47,535 nt of DNA, taken from positions 1 through 47,535 of the forward strand of contig JAZRGV010000027.1 in the NCBI GenBank assembly GCA_045644465.1, given 5' to 3'. A program made the position numbers and the translations under genes. This stretch comes from HGM04593 sp045644465 (GTDB lineage: Bacteria; Bacteroidota; Bacteroidia; Bacteroidales; Bacteroidaceae). A model generated the notes under the pieces. The model was given only the letters and a program-made list of their open reading frames with translations, did not search any database and was not told the origin of the DNA. Below, piece by piece: positions 41,979 to 47,535 of this stretch (position 1 is its first letter; every line of letters starts with the position of its first letter).

Positions 41979-43214
41979 ATGAAAAAGTTACTATTTATGC
42001 TTGCAGCGGTTGGAATGCTCTTCACCGCTTGCGACAAGAACGACCCTGAACACATCTATGACGACCACAGTGCCGACCTCGTTGGTACATGGTCTTGCCT
42101 TACAGAAAATTATGCTGAGGTGTTGATTATTAATGCCGATGGCTCTGCTGTATCTTATGGCGTTGAGGACGGCGAGTATTGGGAGAATGTACGCGGTGCA
42201 GTTACTGTAAAAGAGAACAATATCACTATGATATTTGAGGATGACGATAACTTCACAGGACACTTTGACATCATCCCCGGTCAGGCATTCTCTCTCTTCG
42301 AGGACACTGGTGAGCGTTATGTTTACAACTACTGTGCAAATGACCTTGCTGATGAGATTGTTGGTATGTGGGTATGCAATGATAGCAAGGTGGAAGCACA
42401 GAATGATATGATGATTCAAACCTTCGATGCAAATGGTAAAACAGCTTTGACAGGTTTTCTTCCTATGGGAGATAATCCTGAATATGTTTTAAATGATGTC
42501 ACCGATTATAAAATTGTGGGTGACCTAATGTTTCTTGCAATTCCTGCTAATTTTGTTGGTGGTGACAAACCAAAGTATATTGCAGAAAGACTGATTTATA
42601 CTCCAAAAGCAACAGTAGTTGGCGATGTTATGACTTTTACTAATTATTCAAGCGATGAGAATAAGTTGGTAAGTGAGTCTTGGCTCCGCATCAAGCAGAG
42701 CCTTGACCTTGCAGGCAACAAGTACGACTACATCAAGACTTTCGTAACCAACGTAAAGGGCGAGGATAAGGATATTCCATTCTTGAATACTTCATTCAAT
42801 TTTGCCAAGATGGACGGCTCTATCATCGACAAGTTCCTCAAATCAACTCTCTTTGCCGTTGAGTTCCCTAATGCTAATGAAATCAAGTACAGTTTCTTGT
42901 TAGATGGTGAAATCAACCCTATGACAGCGCCTATCGAGGTAGAGGACAACAAGATGACTATCAAGATGAGTGCAAACGGTCCTTATCAGGATGTCGAGGT
43001 CTATACGTTCCAGGATCAGGATAATACTCAGATGCATTTGTATATGCCTACCAGCTCATTCGAGAAGTTCTTTGCGAACACATCTGTGTACGTGATGTTG
43101 GGTAATGGTCAGTTGGACAAGAACGATGCTGATGCTATTGCAGGTGTATATAAGACCATCGCTGATGCCGTTGAGTCTATCAACCTCAGCCTTGTAATGT
43201 CAAAGGCGAAGTAA
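41979..43214 (+). CDS. Exported lipoprotein of unknown function
   Basis: A 411-aa lipoprotein (lipobox LFTAC, Cys18). The N-terminal half contains two lipocalin-like beta segments with the recurring phrases VGTWSC and VGMWVC (about residues 35 and 128); the rest is mixed beta/alpha ending in a charged helix. I do not recognise a named family. Such acidic, lipocalin-like lipoproteins are common at the Bacteroidota surface. It is a single gene between an attenuator-like leader and a 20-bp hairpin terminator. A weak own -7 box (TATATTTC, 41937-41944) is possible. Confidence 0.8.
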   Translation: MKKLLFMLAAVGMLFTACDKNDPEHIYDDHSADLVGTWSCLTENYAEVLIINADGSAVSYGVEDGEYWENVRGAVTVKENNITMIFEDDDNFTGHFDIIPGQAFSLFEDTGERYVYNYCANDLADEIVGMWVCNDSKVEAQNDMMIQTFDANGKTALTGFLPMGDNPEYVLNDVTDYKIVGDLMFLAIPANFVGGDKPKYIAERLIYTPKATVVGDVMTFTNYSSDENKLVSESWLRIKQSLDLAGNKYDYIKTFVTNVKGEDKDIPFLNTSFNFAKMDGSIIDKFLKSTLFAVEFPNANEIKYSFLLDGEINPMTAPIEVEDNKMTIKMSANGPYQDVEVYTFQDQDNTQMHLYMPTSSFEKFFANTSVYVMLGNGQLDKNDADAIAGVYKTIADAVESINLSLVMSKAK

Positions 43215-43229
43215 CAAGCTAATCACATA

Positions 43230-43272
43230 ATAAAATCAGTGCGTAACGGATTCCGTTACGCACTGATTTTAT
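43230..43272. terminator. Bidirectional terminator between lipoprotein and rsgA genes
   Basis: A perfect 20-bp stem (43230-43249 with 43253-43272, core CAGTGCGTAACGG) with a 3-base loop between convergent genes. Confidence 0.88.
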
Positions 43273-43299
43273 GTATATGTATAGCATCGGTGGAGTGTC

Positions 43300-44232
43300 T
43301 TATTCCGATGCTCTGTATTTTCCTTCTTCCTTGTCGTCGAGCATGCTCAGATACGACTGATAGCGCGACGGGGCTATCTCACCTCTTTCCAGTGCTTCAA
43401 GCACTGCGCAACCGGGTTCGTGGGTGTGGGTGCAGTTGCCGTAGCGGCAGTCCTTGGACAGTTCAAAGAATTCTACAAAATAGTGCGATATCTCTTCCAC
43501 TTCCATGTCGAATGTGCCGAATCCCTTTACTCCCGGGGTGTCAACGATGTAGCTGTCGGGCATAAATTCGAACATCTCGGTGTATGTTGTGGTGTGCATA
43601 CCGGTGTCGTGTGTCTTTGATATCTCACCTACTTTTGCTGCTATTTCAGGTGATATGGCATTTACAAGGCTTGATTTTCCCACACCGGAGTTACCGGCAA
43701 ACAGGGATGTTTTGCCTTGCATAATCTCTTTCAGTGCTTCAATACCTTTGTTCTCTGCTGCGCTGGTATGCAGGCAGCGGTAGCCTATGCTTTCGTATAG
43801 TGCGGTGAGGTATTCAAGTTCTTCTTGCTCGGCGTTGTTGTACAAGTCTGTCTTGTTGAATACAATGACAACGGGTACTCTGTATGCCTCTGCCGATGCC
43901 AGAAAACGGTCTATGAATGTTGTTGCAGTTACCGGGTGGCTTACTGTTACAATTAGAAAACAAAGGTCGAGGTTAGCGGCAAGTATGTGTGATTGCTTTG
44001 AAAGGTTTGATGCCTTGCGTACAATGTAGTTCTTTCTTTCAAGGATATCTACGATGTATGCAGTGCCGTCTTCGCGCATGTCAAAAACAACATTGTCGCC
44101 GACGGCTACGGGGTTGGTGCTCCTTATGCCCTTGAGACGGAAATTGCCTTTTACCCTGCAATCAACAAAAGTACCGTCTATGGCACGCACGCCATAGACG
44201 CTACCTGAACTTTTTACAACCGTACCTTGCAC
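43300..44232 (-). CDS. rsgA: Ribosome small-subunit-dependent GTPase A
   Basis: A 310-aa circularly permuted GTPase that checks late 30S maturation. Order: OB-fold (about 1-70), GTPase with permuted motifs (NKTD, then GNSGVGKSSLVNAI, then DTPGVKGFG), and a C-terminal zinc knuckle (CRYGNCTHTHEPGC). The start is GTG at 44232: an in-frame stop lies upstream and there is no early ATG. It follows frr by 13 bases in the same operon. Confidence 0.96.
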   Translation of the reverse strand: MQGTVVKSSGSVYGVRAIDGTFVDCRVKGNFRLKGIRSTNPVAVGDNVVFDMREDGTAYIVDILERKNYIVRKASNLSKQSHILAANLDLCFLIVTVSHPVTATTFIDRFLASAEAYRVPVVIVFNKTDLYNNAEQEELEYLTALYESIGYRCLHTSAAENKGIEALKEIMQGKTSLFAGNSGVGKSSLVNAISPEIAAKVGEISKTHDTGMHTTTYTEMFEFMPDSYIVDTPGVKGFGTFDMEVEEISHYFVEFFELSKDCRYGNCTHTHEPGCAVLEALERGEIAPSRYQSYLSMLDDKEEGKYRASE

Positions 44233-44245
44233 TGTTCTTGGTTTT

Positions 44246-44806
44246 TTATACGGTCATGATTTCTTTTTCCTTTGCTGCGAAAATCTCCTCGGCTTTCTTG
44301 ATGTATTTGTCGTGGATTTTCTGCAAGCTCTCTTCTCCGTCTTTTGCGATGTCTTCGGGGGTGCCGTCTTTTACCGACTTCTTCAAAATGTCGATGCCTT
44401 CGCGGCGTGCGTTGCGGATGCTTATCTTTGCGGTCTCAAGTTCGTGTGAGCACTGCTTTACAAGGTCCTTTCTGCGCTCTCCGGTCAACGGTGGAATAGC
44501 GATGATGATTACCTCGCCGTTGTTCGCTGGCATGATACCTACAGGTGAATCGATGATTGCTTTCTCAATGGGTGCAATCATATTCTTGTCCCATGGCTTG
44601 ATGGCGATGGTGCGAAGGTCGGGTGTGGTAATGGTTGCTACGTTGTTCAAAGGCATTTCTGAACCATATGAGCTAACTCTTACGCAGTCGAGCAAGTGTA
44701 CATTCGCCTTTCCTGCACGAATGTGTGAATACTCTTCTTCGAGGTGCATGATGCTCATCTGCATCATATCTTCTGCTTCATTTAAGCATGCTTTTACGTC
44801 TATCAT
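44246..44806 (-). CDS. frr: Ribosome recycling factor
   Basis: A 186-aa factor that splits post-termination ribosomes together with EF-G. The three-helix-bundle sequence and the conserved blocks (HIRAGKANVHLLD, IIIAIPPLTGERRKDLVKQ, KISIRNARREG) are clear. Length is standard. First gene of frr - rsgA. A hairpin (44841-44883) and a -7 box (44900-44907) lie upstream. Confidence 0.97.
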   Translation of the reverse strand: MIDVKACLNEAEDMMQMSIMHLEEEYSHIRAGKANVHLLDCVRVSSYGSEMPLNNVATITTPDLRTIAIKPWDKNMIAPIEKAIIDSPVGIMPANNGEVIIIAIPPLTGERRKDLVKQCSHELETAKISIRNARREGIDILKKSVKDGTPEDIAKDGEESLQKIHDKYIKKAEEIFAAKEKEIMTV

Positions 44807-44840
44807 AATTCTATAAATTAAATTGTTTTCGTTTGTTTGG

Positions 44841-44883
44841 CTTATGTCAATATTGCTTGTCTGTAAGCTTGCTTTGACATAAG
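44841..44883 (-). promoter_or_regulatory. Hairpin in the frr leader
   Basis: CTTATGTCAA (44841-44850) pairs perfectly with TTGACATAAG (44874-44883), with an inner GCTT/AAGC stem. It lies between the frr -7 box and its start codon, so the frr mRNA would carry it. Confidence 0.5.
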
Positions 44884-44899
44884 ATTGTTTCTATTATTG

Positions 44900-44907
44900 C
44901 AAATGTA
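44900..44907 (-). promoter_or_regulatory. -7 box of the frr - rsgA operon
   Basis: TACATTTG on the minus strand is an exact TANNTTTG, giving a leader of about 85 bases. No clear -33 box. Confidence 0.45.
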
Positions 44908-44993
44908 GTTATAATGGATGAATGATTTTTGTGTTTTAAGATTTTTTAAGAATTAAATATCTATTCATGCTCTTCCTTCTTGGTGCAAATTCG

Positions 44994-45001
44994 TATATTT
45001 G
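44994..45001 (+). promoter_or_regulatory. -7 box of the DUF2007 gene
   Basis: TATATTTG is an exact TANNTTTG, 70 bases before the ATG at 45071. It argues against a longer frame from 44999. Confidence 0.5.
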
Positions 45002-45070
45002 TATTGTGCTTTTTGTGGCCCGCATCGCAACTTTGCGGTTGTTTCTGTTGTTTTACTAAAAAAGTCGATT

Positions 45071-45292
45071 ATGTCAGTGAATGAAAAATTGGTAGAGGTA
45101 TATGCCGGAACTTTGTGGCAGGCCGAAGTGGTTAAAGGGTTGCTCGATTCAAACAATATACCATGTGCTGTACTTAATGAGACTATTGGTGCAGTTACTT
45201 CGCCATATTCTCCAACTTCGGGCGACGCGGTTGTTGTGGTTGATGAAAAAGACAGAACCAGGGCTGTTGCAGTTATAGAAAATGGCTTGTGA
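45071..45292 (+). CDS. DUF2007-type small protein
   Basis: A 73-aa cytoplasmic protein. The pattern VEVYAGTLWQAEVVKGLLDSNNIPC and DAVVVVDEKDRTRAVAVIE is that of the ferredoxin-like DUF2007 fold (putative signal-transducing proteins, sometimes with P-II-like topology). Function is unknown. The ATG at 45071 (MSVNEKLVEV) is chosen; an upstream extension starts inside the promoter. Single gene. Confidence 0.85.
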   Translation: MSVNEKLVEVYAGTLWQAEVVKGLLDSNNIPCAVLNETIGAVTSPYSPTSGDAVVVVDEKDRTRAVAVIENGL

Positions 45293-45409
45293 TGCTCATA
45301 GGCTATATATATTAAATAAGGTGTCGTGCTTTATTTCTTTTGCCAATTAGCTCCTTTTGTTTTAAAAACGTCTAAAACGCATTTTTTTAGCAAAAAAACG
45401 TGTAAATGT

Positions 45410-45440
45410 TTTGCCGATTAAGAAAATGTGTCTAATTTTG
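45410..45440 (+). promoter_or_regulatory. Consensus promoter of rpsU
   Basis: TTTG (45410-45413), 19 bases, TAATTTTG (45433-45440) is an exact Bacteroidota promoter, giving a leader of about 48 bases. The rest of 45293-45495 shows no gene. Confidence 0.78.
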
Positions 45441-45495
45441 CGTCGCATTTTGTGTAAAGTGATAATAATATAAACTAAATAAATAAAAATAGGAA

Positions 45496-45687
45496 ATGAT
45501 TGTAGTACCTGTTAAAGAGGGCGAGAACATTGAAAGAGCTCTCAAAAAATTCAAGAGAAAATTCGAGAAAACCGGTGTAGTTAAGGAATTGCGCGCTCGT
45601 CAGCAGTTTGACAAGCCATCAGTGCTTAAGAGACTGAAGATGGAACACGCTATCTATGTACAGAAACTTCGCGCAAACGAAGAATAA
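45496..45687 (+). CDS. rpsU: 30S ribosomal protein bS21
   Basis: A 63-aa basic ribosomal protein of the 30S platform, start MIVVPVKEGENIERALKKFK, normal length. In Bacteroidota ribosomes bS21, with bS18 and bS6, is known to hold the 16S 3' tail and so hide the anti-Shine-Dalgarno. AGGA lies only one base before the ATG here, too close to act as a normal Shine-Dalgarno. A strong hairpin between it and xerC probably ends most transcripts. Confidence 0.97.
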   Translation: MIVVPVKEGENIERALKKFKRKFEKTGVVKELRARQQFDKPSVLKRLKMEHAIYVQKLRANEE

Positions 45688-45725
45688 TTTCCGGCGTTTT
45701 CTTGTTTTTTAATTTAATCTGATTT

Positions 45726-45766
45726 ATATTCGTTGCCGTAAGATGATATCTTGCGGCAACGAATAT
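45726..45766 (+). terminator. Hairpin after rpsU covering the xerC start codon
   Basis: An 18-bp stem (45726-45743 with 45749-45766, one G-U; core TTCGTTGCCGTAAGA) with a 5-base loop. The last two bases of the right arm are the first two of the xerC ATG (45765). No T-run follows directly; TGTTTATAGAC comes next. It may terminate rpsU mRNA and/or block xerC translation. Confidence 0.75.
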
Positions 45767-46652
45767 GTTTATAGACTCATTTATCGGTTTCTTGAGAGTT
45801 GAAAAGAACTACTCGCAGCATACGCTTAGAGCGTATGTGAATGATCTTCGGTCTTTTCAGAGCTTTCTCTCCGGTATAGATGAGTCTTTGTCTTTTATGG
45901 ATGCCGATGTTGACCTGATGCGTGCCTGGATGGCGGAGCTGATGGATGGCGGAGCTGCTCCAACTTCCGTGTCGCGAAAGATGAGTGCATTACGCGCGTT
46001 CTATGATTATTTGCGTTCCGAGGGCCATATCGGCCATAATCCGGCGAATGCCTTGAAGAATCCTAAGCAAAGAAAGAAGCTGCCCACTTTTGTTAAGGAA
46101 GAGGATATGGATTGCCTGCTCGATGAGGTGGCTTTTGGTGAAGGTTACGAAGCCTGTCGTGACAGAATGATAATAATGTGTTTTTATTCGACGGGAATAC
46201 GTCTTTCCGAGTTGATTGGGCTGGATGTGGTGGATGTTGACATGGAGCGTTCTGTTATAAAGGTATTTGGTAAGCGCAGTAAGGAGCGGGTTGTGCCTTT
46301 TGGTGTCGAGATGAAAAAAGAATTGGAGAGTTACCTGCAGCGGCGTTCTGCATTGCAAACATCTTCTCCGGCTCTTTTTGTCTCTTGCCGCGGTGGCAGG
46401 GTGTCGCATTCGTCGGTGTATCGTATGGTACGCGAGAGGTTGTCGGCTGTTACGTCGGTCAATAAAAAGAGTCCGCATGTGCTACGTCATTCGTTCGCTA
46501 CGGCGATGTTGAATAATGAAGCCGAGATTGGCGTGGTAAAAGAGCTGCTTGGCCATGAGCGTCTGGCAACAACAGAAGTTTATACTCATCTCACTTTTGA
46601 AGAATTGAAACGTTTTTATAAAAAGGCTCATCCAAGAGCCGGTAGTAACTAA
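45765..46652 (+). CDS. xerC: Tyrosine recombinase XerC-like
   Basis: A 295-aa site-specific recombinase resolving chromosome dimers at dif with a XerD partner. An N-terminal SAM-like core-binding domain (1-90) precedes the catalytic domain with the full set Arg146, Lys170, His238, Arg241, His264 and nucleophile Tyr273. The ATG at 45765 (MFIDSFIGFLRVEKNYSQHT) fits the family N-terminus. It follows rpsU by 77 bases without a recognisable promoter, and its start codon is partly within the hairpin. The chromosomal order rpsU - xerC - hpf argues for a housekeeping Xer protein rather than a mobile-element integrase. Confidence 0.93.
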   Translation: MFIDSFIGFLRVEKNYSQHTLRAYVNDLRSFQSFLSGIDESLSFMDADVDLMRAWMAELMDGGAAPTSVSRKMSALRAFYDYLRSEGHIGHNPANALKNPKQRKKLPTFVKEEDMDCLLDEVAFGEGYEACRDRMIIMCFYSTGIRLSELIGLDVVDVDMERSVIKVFGKRSKERVVPFGVEMKKELESYLQRRSALQTSSPALFVSCRGGRVSHSSVYRMVRERLSAVTSVNKKSPHVLRHSFATAMLNNEAEIGVVKELLGHERLATTEVYTHLTFEELKRFYKKAHPRAGSN

Positions 46653-46662
46653 CTTTAAATAT

Positions 46663-46668
46663 AGGAGG
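46663..46668 (+). promoter_or_regulatory. Shine-Dalgarno of hpf
   Basis: AGGAGG followed by 7 bases and the ATG at 46676. This is a full canonical site at ideal spacing, whereas I see none before nearly all other genes of the window. Confidence 0.75.
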
Positions 46669-46675
46669 TCTGATT

Positions 46676-46963
46676 ATGGTAACAAGAATTCAGTCTGTTC
46701 ATTTTGATGCATCACAGCAGTTGATGGAATTTGTAGAGAAGAAAGTTGCAAAGCTTGAGAAGCTTTGTGAGGGTGCAACATCTCTTGAGGTAACGATGAA
46801 GTTGGTTAAGCCCGAAACTGCGAACAATAAGGATGTGGCATTGCGCTTGGCAACCGGCAATGGCGATGTTTTTGCATCTAAGACTTGTGATACTTTTGAG
46901 GATGCTCTTCTTGGAGCAATTGATGCCATAAAGGTGCAATTGGAGAAGAATAAGGCGAAATAA
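46676..46963 (+). CDS. hpf: Ribosome hibernation-promoting factor (HPF/RaiA, short form)
   Basis: A 95-aa protein of the YfiA/HPF family that binds the decoding region of idle 30S subunits and helps store or dimerise ribosomes. The start VTRIQSVHFDASQQLMEFVEKKVAKLEKL and the C-terminal helix EDALLGAIDAIKVQLEKNK fit. It is the short form without the dimerising tail. It follows xerC by 23 bases with a strong Shine-Dalgarno. Confidence 0.94.
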   Translation: MVTRIQSVHFDASQQLMEFVEKKVAKLEKLCEGATSLEVTMKLVKPETANNKDVALRLATGNGDVFASKTCDTFEDALLGAIDAIKVQLEKNKAK

Positions 46964-47005
46964 GAGAAAAAATGAACTTTTTTTCGAAAAAAAACTCGAA
47001 AAAGT

Positions 47006-47035
47006 TTTGTAGTTAAAAAAAAAGCCGTACATTTG
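47006..47035 (+). promoter_or_regulatory. Promoter of the tRNA cluster
   Basis: TTTG (47006-47009), 18 bases, TACATTTG (47028-47035). The box is part of a perfect inverted repeat: CGTACATTTG (47026-47035) against CAAATGTACG (47064-47073), the latter ending 2 bases before tRNA-Thr. Confidence 0.7.
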
Positions 47036-47075
47036 CACTCGCTTTACGACAGTAACGGCGCCACAAATGTACGTT

Positions 47076-47149
47076 GCCTCTTTAGCTCAGTTGGCCAGAG
47101 CACGTGATTTGTAATCTCGGGGTCGTTGGTTCGAATCCGACAAGAGGCT
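47076..47149 (+). tRNA. tRNA-Thr (anticodon TGT)
   Basis: A 74-base cloverleaf: acceptor GCCTCTT/AAGAGGC, D-stem GCTC/GAGC, anticodon loop TTTGTAA, T-arm GTTGG-TTCGAAT-CCGAC. The anticodon stem CGTGA/TCTCG has a T-T mismatch at its centre. CCA is not encoded. Confidence 0.95.
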
Positions 47150-47218
47150 CAACGTTGATGTGGGTGTTGCACGTAAGGCAGTCGCAAATGCGTTTTCTGA
47201 AATAGTGACAAAAACTTA

Positions 47219-47301
47219 GGGCAAATTCCAGAGTGGCCAAATGGGGCAGACTGTAAATCTGCTGTCTTTCGACTTCGGTGGTTCGAATCCATCTTTGCCC
47301 A
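47219..47301 (+). tRNA. tRNA-Tyr (anticodon GTA)
   Basis: An 83-base class II tRNA: acceptor GGGCAAA/TTTGCCC, anticodon loop CTGTAAA within CAGA/TCTG, long variable arm, T-loop TTCGAAT. CCA is not encoded. Confidence 0.95.
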
Positions 47302-47397
47302 CATGTGTTGGAAAAGGAGAATGCAAACCGGCTTTGATAGTGTGAATTAGAAAATACTGTCTTTGTTTGTTTGCAAATTCTTTATGTAAACTTAATT

Positions 47398-47470
47398 GCG
47401 GAAGTAGCTCAGTTGATAGAGCATTAGCCTTCCAAGCTGAGGGTCGCGGGTTTGAGCCCCGTCTTCCGCT
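47398..47470 (+). tRNA. tRNA-Gly (anticodon TCC)
   Basis: A 73-base cloverleaf: acceptor GCGGAAG/CTTCCGC, D-stem GCTC/GAGC, anticodon loop CTTCCAA, T-arm GCGGG-TTTGAGC-CCCGT. CCA is not encoded. Confidence 0.95.
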
Positions 47471-47480
47471 CTTTTTCAAC

Positions 47481-47535
<55 letters not shown>

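Noticed and set aside
44999..45070. N-terminal extension of the DUF2007 protein
   Set aside because: It begins within the promoter -7 box at 44994-45001 and adds sequence not typical of the family.
45765..46652. Integrase of a mobile element
   Set aside because: XerC-length protein in the conserved order rpsU - xerC - hpf; no att-like repeats or cargo genes alongside the tRNA genes.

Overview
The window is a chromosomal segment of a Bacteroidales bacterium (phylum Bacteroidota), probably gut- or otherwise host-associated. Four things point there. Promoters follow the Bacteroidota form TTTG-N19/20-TANNTTTG. Shine-Dalgarno sequences are almost absent. Type IX secretion system (T9SS) genes occur together with proteins carrying T9SS-like C-terminal tails. 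The right end has the Bacteroidales order rpsU - xerC - hpf - tRNA-Thr - tRNA-Tyr - tRNA-Gly - tRNA-Thr, which normally leads into tuf. I cannot name a genus from sequence alone. I see no prophage, plasmid, insertion sequence, CRISPR array or rRNA operon.

Left part (1-9.9 kb): an intergenic inverted-repeat element at the window edge; a BspA-type leucine-rich-repeat surface protein made of 69-bp DNA repeats; a small ferredoxin; porT and an alpha/beta hydrolase; then a four-gene plus-strand cluster of TonB-dependent receptor, small lipoprotein, GH123/DUF4091-like hydrolase and flavodiiron protein, behind a consensus promoter.

Middle (10-26 kb): two very large secreted GH95 alpha-L-fucosidase paralogues, each with its own promoter and terminator. 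Next come a lipoprotein M1 aminopeptidase, porE of the T9SS, the operon cdd - LMW-PTP - ruvC, and a LysM glucosaminidase. porT and porE would help export the fucosidases and the BspA protein, all of which end in T9SS-like tails.

Housekeeping part (26-47.5 kb): the minus-strand operon menA - CPBP protease - radA - COG2509 flavoprotein - manA; an uncharacterised 330-aa protein; thrA; an ECF sigma factor with a TTG start; O-methyltransferase - rbfA - LolC/E-like permease; tcdA - lolD - DUF4890 protein; asd; a lipoprotein behind an attenuator-like leader with a 31-codon ORF; frr - rsgA; a DUF2007 protein; and rpsU - xerC - hpf followed by four tRNA genes, the last cut by the window end. thrA and asd supply aspartate-family synthesis. 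rbfA, frr, rsgA, rpsU and hpf all act on the ribosome.

The signals most worth a second look are regulatory. They are the C9-containing leader ORF and terminator before the lipoprotein at 41979; a long hairpin that swallows the xerC start codon; a true Shine-Dalgarno in front of hpf in a lineage that hardly uses them; and intergenic hairpins that overlap the next gene's -33 box.
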